A stretch of DNA of 64,000 bases from Aequitasia blattaphilus (GCF_024721305.1 NZ_JAMXOD010000002.1:124001-188000); one strand, 5' to 3'. Counted from the stretch's first letter, positions 21,650 to 31,636 are shown. The notes: generated by a model not told the origin, from the letters alone. Numbers and translations: made by a program.

Positions 21650-22930
21650 CTAAATATTTCTAAAGATTATTTCTTTTCTTCCTGGTCCATTGGATACCAT
21701 TTTAATTGGATAACCAATTTGCTCTTCTACAAATTCAATATATTTTCTACAGTTCTCCGGTAACTTTTCATACTCTGTAATTCCTCGGATATCACTCTTC
21801 CAGCCTGGCAAAGTCTTATATACAGGTTTTGCCTTTTCCAATCTTGCAGTGGTTGGGAACTCAGTTGTCACTTCTCCGTCAATCTCATACCCAACACAAA
21901 CTTCTAACTCATCCAAATAACCTAATACATCCAAAACAGTGAAAGCCACAGAAGTGGTTCCCTGAATTCGGCAACCGTACTTCGATGCAACACAGTCAAA
22001 CCAGCCCATTCTTCTGGGTCTGCCCGTTGTGGCTCCAAATTCCCCTTTGTCTCCTCCTCGCTTACGTAGTTCATCTGCCTCTTCACCAAATATCTCACTC
22101 ACGAAAGCGCCGGCACCAACAGCTGAAGAATACGCCTTACAAACCGTAATAATTTCTTTAATTTCATAGGGAGGAATTCCTGCGCCAATACTTCCATATC
22201 CTGCTAAAGTAGAGGAAGAGGTAACCATTGGATAAATTCCATGATCAGGATCCTTTAAGGAACCTAACTGACCTTCCAGTAAAATTTCTTTGTTTTCTTT
22301 AATCGCATTATTTAAATACAATGAGGTATCACACACAAAAGGCTCTACCATTTTTCTATATTCGGCAAGTTCTGACATAAGTTCATCCTCAGTCAAAAGA
22401 GGCTTATGGTAAAGATGTTCAAATAAAACATTCTTTTGTTCCACAACCCTTTTCACTTTATCTTTTAAGATTTCTTCGTCAAAAAGTTCACTTACCTGAA
22501 ATCCTATTTTTGCAAACTTATCGGAATAAAAAGGAGCAATACCGGATTTCGTGGAACCAAAAGAGTTCTTGCCTAATCGTTCTTCTTCATAGGCATCCAA
22601 CTTCTTATGATAGCTCATTACAATCTGCGCACGATCCGATACCAATAGATTCGGCATCTTCACACCCTTTTCAACAATTTCCTGTACTTCCTTAAATAAT
22701 TCCGGTATATCAAGCGCTACACCGTTCCCAATTACATTGGTTACGTTATCGCAGCAAACGCCGGAGGGAAGTGTATGGAGAGCAAACCGTCCATGATCAT
22801 TGATAATTGTATGGCCTGCATTTGCACCACCTTGAAATCTAACTACTATATCCGCTTTTGGTGCCAGCATGTCCGTGATCTTACCCTTACCTTCGTCACC
22901 CCAATTCGCACCTACTACTGCTTTTACCAT
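21650..22930 (-). CDS. purA: Adenylosuccinate synthase (426 aa)
   Basis: GTP-dependent conversion of IMP and aspartate to adenylosuccinate, the first committed step to AMP, in the cytoplasm. The N-terminal P-loop NWGDEGKGKITDML, GGANAGHTI, FGSTKSGIAP and TGRPRRMGWFD motifs are all present, and length is typical. The start ATG follows AGGAGG by six bases. It is a single gene with its own promoter; cls lies behind it on the same strand with a 79-bp gap. Confidence 0.96.
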   Translation of the reverse strand: MVKAVVGANWGDEGKGKITDMLAPKADIVVRFQGGANAGHTIINDHGRFALHTLPSGVCCDNVTNVIGNGVALDIPELFKEVQEIVEKGVKMPNLLVSDRAQIVMSYHKKLDAYEEERLGKNSFGSTKSGIAPFYSDKFAKIGFQVSELFDEEILKDKVKRVVEQKNVLFEHLYHKPLLTEDELMSELAEYRKMVEPFVCDTSLYLNNAIKENKEILLEGQLGSLKDPDHGIYPMVTSSSTLAGYGSIGAGIPPYEIKEIITVCKAYSSAVGAGAFVSEIFGEEADELRKRGGDKGEFGATTGRPRRMGWFDCVASKYGCRIQGTTSVAFTVLDVLGYLDELEVCVGYEIDGEVTTEFPTTARLEKAKPVYKTLPGWKSDIRGITEYEKLPENCRKYIEFVEEQIGYPIKMVSNGPGRKEIIFRNI

Positions 22931-22973
22931 TTTTATTCCTCCTAGTGTAAACTAACATTAAACCGCAAGCCTC

Positions 22974-23002
22974 ATTATACAACACTTTCTTCCCTCTGTA
23001 AA
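22974..23002 (-). promoter_or_regulatory. Promoter of purA
   Basis: TTTACA (22997-23002), a 17-bp spacer and TATAAT (22974-22979) on the minus strand, about 45 bases before the purA start. No purine riboswitch fold was recognised in the short leader. Confidence 0.65.
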
Positions 23003-23009
23003 TTGATAA

Positions 23010-24572
23010 TTACATAAGTGGCGCAAATAGCCGAAGTGCCTTTCCCATCAAAATATAGTACCAGCTGCGCTTTTCAACTTCCATCATACTTACCTTATGA
23101 CAGCGTTTCAGAGTGTTTTGAAAGTCCATTTCTATTCTGTGCACTTCCATATTGTTATAGATAAATGCACCACACTCAAAATGGAGATACAAGCTGCGAT
23201 AATCCAAGTTAATCGTTCCTACTGCTGCTGTATCATCATCTGACACAAATACTTTTGCATGAATAAATCCAGGATTGTATTCGTAAATTTGTACTCCGGC
23301 CATAATCAGCTCTTTGTAATACGTTTTCGCCACAGCATAGGCGTACCATTTATCCGGTATATGGGGCATTATAATAACGACTTCTATACCGCTCTTTGCT
23401 GCTCTTGTAAGAGTTGTAATCATTTCATTATCTAAAATCAGATAAGGTGTCATAATGTGAACATACTTCTTTGCATGATTCAGCATATGAAAATAAACTT
23501 CTTCCCCTACATTCTCATTATCAAAAGGACTGTCAGCATAAGGAATTACGTATCCTAAGCCTCTCTGGAACCCACTGCTTTGTCGCGTCAGATATTTACG
23601 ATAGTTCTCTGTTTCTTTACTTTCCGCGTTCCACATTTCCAAGAACATCATTGTAAAACTTTGAACCCCATCACCTTCTAACATAATCGCCGTATCTTTC
23701 CAGTGTCCAAAGCGCTTTACTCGATTGATGTATTCATCAGATAAATTAATTCCTCCAGTAAAGGCCACCCTGCCATCTATCACCAATATCTTTCTGTGAT
23801 CTCGATTATTTTGTATGGTTGACAAAAACGGCTTTAGACTTCCCATGACTTTACATTTGATTCCAAGACGCTCCATCTGTTTGTGGTAATCCCAAGGCAA
23901 TGTCGTGAGAGAACCCAGTCCATCATACATAAAACGAACCTCTACTCCTTTTTTTACCTTATCTACCAAAATATCCAGAATAGAATTCCACATATATCCT
24001 TCTTTTACAATGAAATATTCGAGAAAGATAAATTTTCGTGCCTGCTTAAGCTGGATGAGCATCTCCTCAAATTTTTCCTCACCCAATGCAAAATATTTTA
24101 CGTCTGTATTTTGATAAGTAGGAAATCCCAATTGTCTATGAAGATAATGAGCCAATAATGAATTTGCCGATTTACTTGTTTTAATAGCCGCAAGCACGCT
24201 AGGATTTTGTTGACGGTAGGGCTCTGTTTCTATGTGTTGAGCCGCAAGCTTGCCCTTTAAAATATGACTCCCTGGCTGTATTTTAACGTAAAGATAAAAC
24301 AACATTCCCACACCAGGAAACATGAGTATCAGCAAAATCCATGTCATCTTAAAGGCTGGATTTCCAACTGAATTTATGAGATGTATGATTACAATACTTT
24401 CTACTAATATTAAAAGCCCATATATGTATGGCAGATATTCTCTCAAGTATTGTACACTAATAAAAAGAATTGCAATTTGTAGTATGATAGCCAGGGCAAT
24501 AATGCCAATTCTGCTAAATACAATCTTAAACAATCCTTTTTTTGCCTTAACTTGTGTCTCCTTTGGCTGCAT
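23010..24572 (-). CDS. cls: Cardiolipin synthase (520 aa)
   Basis: Membrane phospholipase-D-family enzyme that joins phosphatidylglycerol molecules into cardiolipin. Two or three hydrophobic helices occupy residues 15-95. Both HKD motifs follow: HRKILVIDG (first) and HAKVFVSDDD with GTINLDYRS (second). Length is slightly above the typical 480-510. ATGCAGCC start lies behind GGGAG. A weak promoter-like TTGTAA-17-TACAAT lies in the gap shared with the divergent small gene. Confidence 0.93.
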   Translation of the reverse strand: MQPKETQVKAKKGLFKIVFSRIGIIALAIILQIAILFISVQYLREYLPYIYGLLILVESIVIIHLINSVGNPAFKMTWILLILMFPGVGMLFYLYVKIQPGSHILKGKLAAQHIETEPYRQQNPSVLAAIKTSKSANSLLAHYLHRQLGFPTYQNTDVKYFALGEEKFEEMLIQLKQARKFIFLEYFIVKEGYMWNSILDILVDKVKKGVEVRFMYDGLGSLTTLPWDYHKQMERLGIKCKVMGSLKPFLSTIQNNRDHRKILVIDGRVAFTGGINLSDEYINRVKRFGHWKDTAIMLEGDGVQSFTMMFLEMWNAESKETENYRKYLTRQSSGFQRGLGYVIPYADSPFDNENVGEEVYFHMLNHAKKYVHIMTPYLILDNEMITTLTRAAKSGIEVVIIMPHIPDKWYAYAVAKTYYKELIMAGVQIYEYNPGFIHAKVFVSDDDTAAVGTINLDYRSLYLHFECGAFIYNNMEVHRIEMDFQNTLKRCHKVSMMEVEKRSWYYILMGKALRLFAPLM

Positions 24573-24677
24573 TTACTGTTCTCCCATCATTTTTTTATAA
24601 ACTTTCCTCACAAGGTATTGTATAATTTTTTGATTCATATTACAATAGTAACAATAATATTTCGAAAGGAGAAGTTC

Positions 24678-24905
24678 ATGAAGAAATTCATATCATTTTG
24701 TCTCAAATTACTGGTTATTATGACCGTTATTGCTGGGGTAGTATATGTAATCAAAACTTATTTTTCATCTGATGACGAGGATGAGTTCGTCGATGACTAC
24801 AAGGACTTAGACTTTCGTTTAGATGAAGACTTAAAGGATGTAAACGACCGTGAGTACGTTACACTTTCAAACAACAACGAATCCAACGAATCGGAATCCT
24901 TATAA
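24678..24905 (+). CDS. Small membrane-anchored acidic protein (75 aa)
   Basis: Plus-strand gene with a strong ribosome site (AAAGGAG, six bases before ATG) and a perfect terminator right after it. The product has one N-terminal helix (about 5-26) and then an Asp/Glu-rich tail (SSDDEDEFVDDYKDLDFRL), presumably with the acidic part outside. No family is recognised. It lies between the divergent cls gene and the convergent glnS gene. Confidence 0.78.
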   Translation: MKKFISFCLKLLVIMTVIAGVVYVIKTYFSSDDEDEFVDDYKDLDFRLDEDLKDVNDREYVTLSNNNESNESESL

Positions 24906-24907
24906 TT

Positions 24908-24940
24908 AAGAGGCTGTTGCACTTTTTGCAACAGCCTCTT
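24908..24940 (+). terminator. Bidirectional terminator between the small gene and glnS
   Basis: A perfect 14-bp stem, AAGAGGCTGTTGCA and its complement, around a five-base loop and followed by TTTCAC on the plus strand. On the minus strand it is followed by TTAATTATA, seven bases after the glnS stop codon, so it can also end glnS. Confidence 0.9.
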
Positions 24941-24947
24941 TCACTTC

Positions 24948-26585
24948 TTATTTCGGCAAACGAAATGTACTCTTTAAAGACACAATCCGATTAAATACCA
25001 TGTTCTCTTCTGTTGAATCTTTTGTATCAATACAGTAGAAGCCATTTCTTACAAATTGGAAGCTTTCTCCAGGCTTAGCATCCTGAAAATTATTTTCCAC
25101 GTAAGCATTCCGAACTATTTTAAGCGAATCCGGATTGATTGCATAGGTTCGATCATCCTGAATGAGCTTCTCATAGAGGCGTACCTCTACCTTTTTCCCG
25201 TCCAGTGCATTAACCCAGTGAATCGTTCCTTTTACCTTTCGCCCTGTAAATCCAGAACCGCTTTTTGTCTCTGGATCATAGGTTCCATACACACAAGTAA
25301 CATTTCCTTCATCATCCAAATCATATCCTGTGCATTTCACAAAGTAAGCACCCATAAGCCTTACCTCATTATCTGGATACAAACGGAAATACTTTTTCGG
25401 CGGAACCACCATAAAGTCCTCACGTTCAATATAGAGTTCCCGGCTAAAGGTTAACTCCCTTTGTCCCAGCCCTTCATTTTCCATGTTATTTGGCATGGAA
25501 AGCTTCTCTGTTTTTCCCTCAGGATAATTTTCAATAACCAGCTTAACCGGATCTAAAATTGCCATCATACGAGAACGCTTTAATTTCAAATCTTCTCTTA
25601 TACAATATTCCAGCATCGCATAATCTACAATACCGTTACTTTTTGAGACTCCCACCATTTTCACGAACTCTTCTATGGCTTCTTTTGTATATCCTCTTCT
25701 TCTCAGAGCTGAAAGCGTAACCAGTCTGGGGTCATCCCATCCGTCTACTGTCTTTTCATCCACTAGTTTTTTGATGTATCTTTTTCCCATGACCACATCC
25801 GACAAATTTAGCTTTGCAAACTCAATCTGTCTTGGACGAGGATCAAATTCCGTTTCCTTTACAACCCAGTCATAAAGAGGTCTGTGATCTTCAAATTCCA
25901 ACGTACAGATTGAATGGGTAATTCCCTCAATTGCATCCTCAATAGGATGTGCAAAATCATACATGGGATAAATACACCACTGATTTCCTGTTCTGTGATG
26001 AGAAATATGTGCCACTCGATACAGCACCGGATCTCTCATGTTCAGATTTGGAGATGCCATATTAATTTTTGCCCGCAGAACTCTCTTTCCATCTTCTACC
26101 AGTCCATCTTTCATTTCCTGGAAAAGACTGAGATTTTCTTCCACGCTTCTTTCTCTATAAGGACTATTCTTTCCTGGCTCTGTTAAAGTGCCTCTATAGT
26201 CTCTTATTTCATCTGCTGAAAGATCATCCACGTATGCAACCCCCTTGTTAATCAGTCGGATTGCACACTCATACATTGTATCAAAATAATCAGAAGCAAA
26301 GTGAAGGTGATCCTTAAAATCCACTCCCAGCCATTTCACATCTTCCATAATTGATTCCACATATTCCACATCTTCTTTTACCGGATTGGTGTCATCAAAC
26401 CGAAGATGAAAAGTTCCTTTATAATCCTTAGACAGTCCATAATTTAAGAGCACAGATTTTGCATGTCCAATATGGAGATAGCCATTGGGTTCCGGTGGAA
26501 ATCTGGTACATACCTCGCTGTATACACCTTCTTCTAAATCTTTATCTATTTCATGTTCAATAAAATTTCTTGAAACAACTTCCAT
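24948..26585 (-). CDS. glnS: Glutamine--tRNA ligase (545 aa)
   Basis: Class I aminoacyl-tRNA synthetase charging tRNA-Gln. The HIGH motif is [16 protein letters not shown], the KMSKS equivalent is [10 protein letters not shown], and the C-terminal beta-barrel anticodon domain is complete. It starts 25 bases after the L,D-transpeptidase gene with no terminator and no T-box, so it is probably transcribed with it. Presence of GlnRS means glutamine can be charged directly; GatCAB elsewhere is not excluded. Confidence 0.95.
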   Translation of the reverse strand: MEVVSRNFIEHEIDKDLEEGVYSEVCTRFPPEPNGYLHIGHAKSVLLNYGLSKDYKGTFHLRFDDTNPVKEDVEYVESIMEDVKWLGVDFKDHLHFASDYFDTMYECAIRLINKGVAYVDDLSADEIRDYRGTLTEPGKNSPYRERSVEENLSLFQEMKDGLVEDGKRVLRAKINMASPNLNMRDPVLYRVAHISHHRTGNQWCIYPMYDFAHPIEDAIEGITHSICTLEFEDHRPLYDWVVKETEFDPRPRQIEFAKLNLSDVVMGKRYIKKLVDEKTVDGWDDPRLVTLSALRRRGYTKEAIEEFVKMVGVSKSNGIVDYAMLEYCIREDLKLKRSRMMAILDPVKLVIENYPEGKTEKLSMPNNMENEGLGQRELTFSRELYIEREDFMVVPPKKYFRLYPDNEVRLMGAYFVKCTGYDLDDEGNVTCVYGTYDPETKSGSGFTGRKVKGTIHWVNALDGKKVEVRLYEKLIQDDRTYAINPDSLKIVRNAYVENNFQDAKPGESFQFVRNGFYCIDTKDSTEENMVFNRIVSLKSTFRLPK

Positions 26586-26610
26586 TACACTTTCAAACTT
26601 CCTTTCAGTA

Positions 26611-28146
26611 TTAATAAATTACAATTGTGGTACCGCTTGGTATCGTGTCGTAAATCCACTTAGCCTGATCAATTGGCAATCTTACACATCCTGCTGATAC
26701 ACCTACTCCCAGACGATCATCATAAACTGCATTGCCACCCGGATAATAAGGTACAGAATGGAATAGATAATCACCTAAAATCTGAGTGTACCAATAACAA
26801 TACAGACCATGGGATACAAAATGGTGTCCCTTGATTCCAACATGGTAAACCCCTTTAATTGTTGGTGTTCCCGGAGCGCCATCTCCACAAAGCCAGTATG
26901 CAATATTCGTCCATGAACCACCTGAGCGCTCAAACACCCCTACGTGATGGGTATTACAGTCTACTGCCAAAAGATAGTTCGTAGGACTTGAATATCCTTC
27001 AATAACCTGTCTCATTCCTTCAGACGGACCAGTCACCCATCGTCCGGATGCATCTAAACGATATCCGTCAATTTCTCTGGAATGTGCCATTGCCCCTCTT
27101 GGGCCGCCTCGCGGATCCTTATATCCAAATAGATAATACCAATATCCATTCTTGGACTGCCATCCTTCCAGCATACGTCCATCACCGCCCATGAGATACC
27201 AGTTACTTCCATCCCATGCCCAGTCATCAACCATTCTTCCTGATGTTTTATGAAAGTAATACCAGGAGTTATTCAAATATTTCCATCCTGTTACCATAAC
27301 ATTTGTTTCGGGATCTAAATAATAGAAACCAGAGCCAACTTGAATCCAGCCGCCTTCTAAATGACTGTCAGAATTAAAGTAGTACCACTGCCCATCAATC
27401 ATATACCAGCCGGTAACAGCATCTCCACCTTTATTGAAATAGTAGTTCGTTCCGCCAATCTCCATTTTAGACCCATTAAACATAAGGCCGTTTTCCAGCA
27501 TATAATACCAGCGTCCATTTGATAACACCCAATTATCCCGAACCATAGCACCACTATTGGTATAAAAGTACCAGTTGCTTCCATCTTGAAGCCATCCTTT
27601 TACCATAGCCCCAGTTCCATTGAAAGTATAAACTGAATTACCAATCGTTAAGGTCTTATGGTATACCATCTTGGAATTATCATCCATATAGTACCAAATG
27701 CCCCTGTCTTCCACCCAGTTATTACGAACCTTTTGTCCGCCGCCTAACCGATAAAAGCTCCAGTCCACACCGTTTCCAACCCATCCGGTTTTCATAGAAC
27801 CATCTGCTGCTAATAAATACAGATTGTTTTGGTATTGGATTTCCTGGCCTTTCACCATCTTTCCATCTAAGTAGTAGTACCAGCGTCCATTTTCGCCTTC
27901 CTTCCAAACACCCTCATCATCTGCTGTTTCCATGATAATCTCATCTTGTACCTCTGGTACTTCTGGTACTTCTTCCTGCTTTATCTCCTCTTCCTGCACG
28001 TCTGTCTCTTGCAGGTCTTCTTTTTGAATCTCTTCATTTTGTACCTCTTCTTGCTGTACCTCTTCGTTTCCCTCCGTTGCTCCTGCAACTAATGGAAATG
28101 AAAACGAAAGCAGAAGTGCCAGAAGCAGAACCCTCATTCTCTTCAT
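26611..28146 (-). CDS. Secreted L,D-transpeptidase (YkuD) with cell-wall-binding repeats (511 aa)
   Basis: Exported wall enzyme. Signal peptide 1-23 (ending GATEG), then a Glu/Gln-rich spacer (24-72), about a dozen WYY cell-wall-binding repeats (73-375), and a C-terminal YkuD domain (about 380-511). The catalytic motif is [11 protein letters not shown] with Cys487, and the conserved His lies upstream in DYLFHSVPY. It would make 3-3 peptidoglycan cross-links or attach proteins to the wall. A -10 box TATAAT lies at 28176-28181; the matching -35 position falls in the hairpin repeat. glnS follows 25 bases later. Confidence 0.9.
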   Translation of the reverse strand: MKRMRVLLLALLLSFSFPLVAGATEGNEEVQQEEVQNEEIQKEDLQETDVQEEEIKQEEVPEVPEVQDEIIMETADDEGVWKEGENGRWYYYLDGKMVKGQEIQYQNNLYLLAADGSMKTGWVGNGVDWSFYRLGGGQKVRNNWVEDRGIWYYMDDNSKMVYHKTLTIGNSVYTFNGTGAMVKGWLQDGSNWYFYTNSGAMVRDNWVLSNGRWYYMLENGLMFNGSKMEIGGTNYYFNKGGDAVTGWYMIDGQWYYFNSDSHLEGGWIQVGSGFYYLDPETNVMVTGWKYLNNSWYYFHKTSGRMVDDWAWDGSNWYLMGGDGRMLEGWQSKNGYWYYLFGYKDPRGGPRGAMAHSREIDGYRLDASGRWVTGPSEGMRQVIEGYSSPTNYLLAVDCNTHHVGVFERSGGSWTNIAYWLCGDGAPGTPTIKGVYHVGIKGHHFVSHGLYCYWYTQILGDYLFHSVPYYPGGNAVYDDRLGVGVSAGCVRLPIDQAKWIYDTIPSGTTIVIY

Positions 28147-28194
28147 AAACTGTTCCTCCCTTAATGTGATAATTCATTATAGCAAAAAAAGAAT

Positions 28195-28220
28195 AAAAGG
28201 ACTAGACCTAAGTCTAATCC
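28195..28220 (-). repeat. 26-bp direct repeat copy 1 (terminator of the HipA-like gene)
   Basis: Identical over 26 bp to 29438-29463. Read on the minus strand it is a terminator: GGATTAGAC, loop TTAG, GTCTAGTCC, then TTTT. The stop codon of the HipA-like gene lies inside the hairpin. Confidence 0.9.
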
Positions 28221-29374
28221 TTTTCATTTACAATATTCTTATACTTTCTCCCTCGATATGTCAGACCTGACTCTATTTTTCGAATTCTTTCCTCGCTCAT
28301 ATCTGCTGATTGTTTGAAAATATCATAAAGCAAAAATGGAATTTCTTCTGTCCGTATATTAGGCGGAATACTCTCCATATGCTTTATCATAGTATCTTGT
28401 GTCTGATAGAAGGAATTACACTTTATATCTTGTTTGATATCAATTCTTGGTGTAGACAAATCGAACCACAAGCTATTCCCACTATCAAATATTGGTGCCA
28501 GTTTTATCCACTCCAATGTGACTGCATTTCGAATTATCCCAAAATTATTTGTATGTCGATCACTATTACCAATAATATAGTCCGTAGCAATCATGTAATC
28601 CACTTCATCTGCCACATTCTCTATCCCATGATCCAAACAAATGTTTTTAAAATGTTGTAAGTAAGATATTTGATTATCCTTTTTCACAGATTCTAGAATA
28701 TTTCTTGCTGATACAAACTCCGTTTTTACATCCACAAAATTTTCACATACAGAGTAGGGAATATCATCTATGTTTTTCAACCTATAGGACACATAATTGG
28801 AACAATTGTTTAGCTTATGCATCTCACTTGCAAATACTTCATTGAATGGCTCTTGCATGTAGTTATGTGACCCCTGCTTGTAAAGCATGGCTTTGCCATC
28901 CTCAATCATCCATGCCTTTGCCAGATTTCCAGACGTAGTATATGCCGGATTCAAATCCAATGTATCACCAACCTGTACATAATCTCGTTTTAATAGAACG
29001 GTGTCTATTTCAACCGAAAAATCGTTTTCAAAAAAATTGATTTCTTCCCATTTCAAATTTCTTTCAGCCGGACAAAGCCAATAATGATCCGTCATATTTA
29101 ATCCGAGATTTTTCAGCATTAATTCACTGGCATTGTCAACACCTATCCGCTCCAACAGTTCCTTAAATCCATACCGTGTGTTCGGAATTTGCCGTTCTTC
29201 CAGCCAACGGGCAAACATTTTTTTGTTGATAGAATTTCCAACCCTTCCCACACCTATAGGGAGAAGTTCTACTGCATCTATTTTTCCACTGTTTACAAGT
29301 CTATTTGTTTCGTCGTCAAATGTACATGGAAAAACAATAGTATTTTTATGTTTTAAGAAATATTCTCTTTTCAT
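28214..29374 (-). CDS. HipA-like protein kinase (386 aa)
   Basis: Cytoplasmic protein with the C-terminal kinase core of the HipA/CtkA group. Visible are a TTSGNLAKAWMI motif (147-157), Lys166 in AMLYKQG as the likely ATP lysine, the catalytic NSDRHTNNFG (270-279; HipA has DRHxxN) and metal-binding DSGNSLW (297-303). The N-terminal third is not a standard HipA N-domain. No hipB-like antitoxin gene lies next to it, so it is not a classic toxin-antitoxin pair. It is a single gene between exact 26-bp repeats. Target unknown. Confidence 0.78.
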   Translation of the reverse strand: MKREYFLKHKNTIVFPCTFDDETNRLVNSGKIDAVELLPIGVGRVGNSINKKMFARWLEERQIPNTRYGFKELLERIGVDNASELMLKNLGLNMTDHYWLCPAERNLKWEEINFFENDFSVEIDTVLLKRDYVQVGDTLDLNPAYTTSGNLAKAWMIEDGKAMLYKQGSHNYMQEPFNEVFASEMHKLNNCSNYVSYRLKNIDDIPYSVCENFVDVKTEFVSARNILESVKKDNQISYLQHFKNICLDHGIENVADEVDYMIATDYIIGNSDRHTNNFGIIRNAVTLEWIKLAPIFDSGNSLWFDLSTPRIDIKQDIKCNSFYQTQDTMIKHMESIPPNIRTEEIPFLLYDIFKQSADMSEERIRKIESGLTYRGRKYKNIVNEKD

Positions 29375-29405
29375 TTCCCTTTCCCCCTTACATTACTGGT
29401 ACTTC

Positions 29406-29434
29406 ATTTTAACATAGAACAATATCCTTTTAAA
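29406..29434 (-). promoter_or_regulatory. Candidate promoter of the HipA-like gene
   Basis: TTTAAA (29429-29434), a 17-bp spacer and TAAAAT (29406-29411) on the minus strand, just inside repeat copy 2. The -35 box is weak. Confidence 0.4.
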
Positions 29435-29437
29435 GCA

Positions 29438-29463
29438 AAAAGGACTAGACCTAAGTCTAATCC
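29438..29463 (-). repeat. 26-bp direct repeat copy 2 (terminator of tRNA-Thr)
   Basis: Identical to 28195-28220. The hairpin 29442-29463 begins seven bases after the tRNA-Thr 3' end and is followed by TTTTTGC, so it is the natural tRNA terminator. Confidence 0.92.
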
Positions 29464-29469
29464 CTAAAG

Positions 29470-29542
29470 AGCTGCCAAGCGGACTTGAACCGCCGACCTC
29501 CGCCTTACCAAGGCGACGCTCTACCTACTGAGCCATGGCAGC
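29470..29542 (-). tRNA. tRNA-Thr (GGU anticodon)
   Basis: A 73-nt cloverleaf. The acceptor stem GCTGCCA pairs with TGGCAGC. The D arm is GCTCAGTAGGTAGAGC. The anticodon arm TCGCC-TTGGTAA-GGCGG carries anticodon GGT, and the T arm contains GGTTCAAGTCC. CCA is not encoded. It reads ACC, the specifier codon of the threonine T-box at 17429-17670. Confidence 0.96.
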
Positions 29543-29559
29543 ATACTGCAACGATATTT

Positions 29560-29589
29560 ATAATACAATATCTTCATGGCTCTTGTCAA
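29560..29589 (-). promoter_or_regulatory. Promoter of tRNA-Thr
   Basis: TTGACA (29584-29589), an 18-bp spacer and TATTAT (29560-29565) on the minus strand, directly after the stop codon of the CNNM/CorC-like gene. Confidence 0.75.
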
Positions 29590-29591
29590 TC

Positions 29592-30893
29592 CTATTCAAT
29601 AATTTTTGTTACCGTCTCTAAAATTCTGTGGTTTTCCACTCGTTTCACCTGAATATACAGTCCATAAGCTGTTAAGTCAAACTCTTCATCATCCTTTGGA
29701 ATCCGATCAATTTCTTTTAGAATAAAACCTCCAAAAGTATCATAATCTTCATCTTCTACCGGCAAATCAACTTTCAAGGTTTTCGCAACATTATTAAGAT
29801 CAGCACCGCCTCGAATCAGCCATTCCTTCTCTGAGCGCTGCTCAATCTCCTGAGGCTGTACTTCTTCCTGCAGATCATACAAATTTCCTACAAGCTCTTC
29901 AATCAAATCATGTAAGGTAACGATTCCTGTAACTCCACCGTACTCATCTACTACTACCGCAATGTAGATTCGATTTTCCTGCATATTCCGAAACATCACA
30001 TTGGCCTTCATGCTTTCCGGAACGAAGTATGGCTTTAGAACCGCTTCCTTAAGAGCATTCTCTTTGGTACGCTCTGAAAGTCTGAAATATTCCTTGGTGT
30101 CCAAAATCCCTATGATATTTTCCTTGTCACTTTCATATACCGGATAATTGGTGTGATGACTTTCATAGATGATTGCATCCCATTTTTCAATGTCGTCTTC
30201 CATATCCAGGATTGTCATATCCACTCGATGTGTACAGATTTGTGCCACATCAATATCATTAAATTCAAAGACATTTTCAATCAATTCCGTCTCATCCTTT
30301 TGAATGTTTCCCTGTGCTCTTCCTGCCAGAAGCATCATACGAATCTCTTCCTCTGTCACAGGCTCTTCCTCTTCCCCTGGATTCATTCGCAAAAGGCGTA
30401 ATACACCATTGGTTGATTTCGTCAAAATGAAAACCAAAGGAGCAAATATTTTAGAAACCCAGTATAAAAGTCCCGATAAAGAAAGAGCCATTGGCTCAGC
30501 ACGCTTCATTGCAATACGTTTTGGCACCAATTCTCCAAATACCAATGTAAAAAAGGACAATATCAAGGTAATCACTACGACAGCAATGGTATTAAGTGCG
30601 CTTCTTGGAACACCGACTCCTGCACCAATCAGAGCCTCCACCAGAGGCTTCGCAAAACTATCTGCCGCAAATGCACTTCCCAATAATCCGGCCAAAGTAA
30701 TGGCAACCTGAATCGTAGCCAGAAACTTTGCCGGCTGCTGGGTTAAAGCAATCAGTCGTCCTGCCCTTTTGTCCCCCTGCTCTTTTCTGTTTTTAAGCTT
30801 TGTTTCATTGGTTGAGATGACTGCAAGCTCCGCACTTGCAAAAATTGCATTCAACCCAATCAGAACAATCTGTAACAGCAAAGGTCCTAACAC
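29592..30893 (-). CDS. CNNM/CorC-family membrane protein with CBS domains (433 aa)
   Basis: Often named hemolysin (TlyC-like); the family is linked to Mg2+ or Na+ transport rather than haemolysis. A DUF21 membrane domain with about four helices (1-155) carries FGELVPKRIAMKRAEP. Then come a pair of CBS domains (about 205-330, with DEYGGVTGIVTLHDLIEELVG) and a C-terminal CorC_HlyC domain (about 345-430, with DYDTFGGFIL). The start is a GTG behind AAGGGGTG and overlaps the rlmB stop by seven bases, so it is the last gene of the cysE operon. Confidence 0.9.
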   Translation of the reverse strand: MLGPLLLQIVLIGLNAIFASAELAVISTNETKLKNRKEQGDKRAGRLIALTQQPAKFLATIQVAITLAGLLGSAFAADSFAKPLVEALIGAGVGVPRSALNTIAVVVITLILSFFTLVFGELVPKRIAMKRAEPMALSLSGLLYWVSKIFAPLVFILTKSTNGVLRLLRMNPGEEEEPVTEEEIRMMLLAGRAQGNIQKDETELIENVFEFNDIDVAQICTHRVDMTILDMEDDIEKWDAIIYESHHTNYPVYESDKENIIGILDTKEYFRLSERTKENALKEAVLKPYFVPESMKANVMFRNMQENRIYIAVVVDEYGGVTGIVTLHDLIEELVGNLYDLQEEVQPQEIEQRSEKEWLIRGGADLNNVAKTLKVDLPVEDEDYDTFGGFILKEIDRIPKDDEEFDLTAYGLYIQVKRVENHRILETVTKIIE

Positions 30894-31636
30894 ACAGCAT
30901 CACCCCTTTGTCTCACAATCTCGTAAGCAAAAACGCCACAAGCCACAGATGCATTTAAAGAATCAATATCCCCCTTCATAGGGATCGAAATTACATAATC
31001 ACAAGTTTCTTTTACCAGCCTTGAAACGCCTTCTCCTTCATTTCCAATCACTAAGCCAATAGGGCCTTTCAAATTGGAACGATACATCACTTCCCCATCC
31101 ATATCGGCACAGGCAAACCACAAACCTTCCTTTTTCAACTCTTCCATGGTTTTGACTAAATTCGTAACCTTTGCTACCGGTGTATAATTAATGGCTCCTG
31201 AGGAAGTTCTGGCCACTGTTGCCGTAAGAGAGGCTGCTCTTCTCTTTGGTATAATCACTCCATGGGCACCTGCCAAATTTGCGGTACGGATAATCGCCCC
31301 CAGGTTATAGGGGTCTTCAATTCCATCCAGCAAAATCAAAAAGGGGTCTTCTCCTTTTTCTTTTGCCAGCGCCAGCATATCTTCCACTGTGCTGTATTCA
31401 TAACTTGCAACGTAAGCAATCGCACCTTGGTGCTTCCCTGTAGCAGAAATCTGAGTAAGGCGCTCCTTGGTTACAAAATTCAAAATTGCATCTGTCTTTT
31501 TAGCTTCTCTTATAATACTTCGTATTGGCCCATCCATACATCCGTCTAAAACAAACAGCTTATCAATAGGCTTTTTGGCACGAAGTGCCTCTAGTACGGC
31601 ATTTCGTCCTTCAATAATGGATTCTTCTTCTCTCAT
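30887..31636 (-). CDS. rlmB: 23S rRNA (guanosine(2251)-2'-O)-methyltransferase RlmB (249 aa)
   Basis: SPOUT-class methyltransferase acting on 23S rRNA in the cytoplasm. An N-terminal substrate-binding domain (1-75, IIEGRNAVLEAL) precedes the trefoil-knot catalytic domain with DPYNLGAIIRTANLAGA, IGNEGEGVSRLV and DSLNASVACGVFAYEI. Length is typical. It overlaps mrnC by four bases and the following CNNM gene by seven, so it is translated as part of the cysE-cysS operon. Confidence 0.93.
   Translation of the reverse strand: MREEESIIEGRNAVLEALRAKKPIDKLFVLDGCMDGPIRSIIREAKKTDAILNFVTKERLTQISATGKHQGAIAYVASYEYSTVEDMLALAKEKGEDPFLILLDGIEDPYNLGAIIRTANLAGAHGVIIPKRRAASLTATVARTSSGAINYTPVAKVTNLVKTMEELKKEGLWFACADMDGEVMYRSNLKGPIGLVIGNEGEGVSRLVKETCDYVISIPMKGDIDSLNASVACGVFAYEIVRQRGDAVC

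Noticed and set aside
28195-29463. Insertion-sequence or transposon ends flanking the HipA-like gene
   Set aside because: The repeats are direct, not inverted, and each is itself a terminator hairpin. No transposase or target-site duplication is visible. A cassette or duplication is kept as a finding, not a called mobile element.
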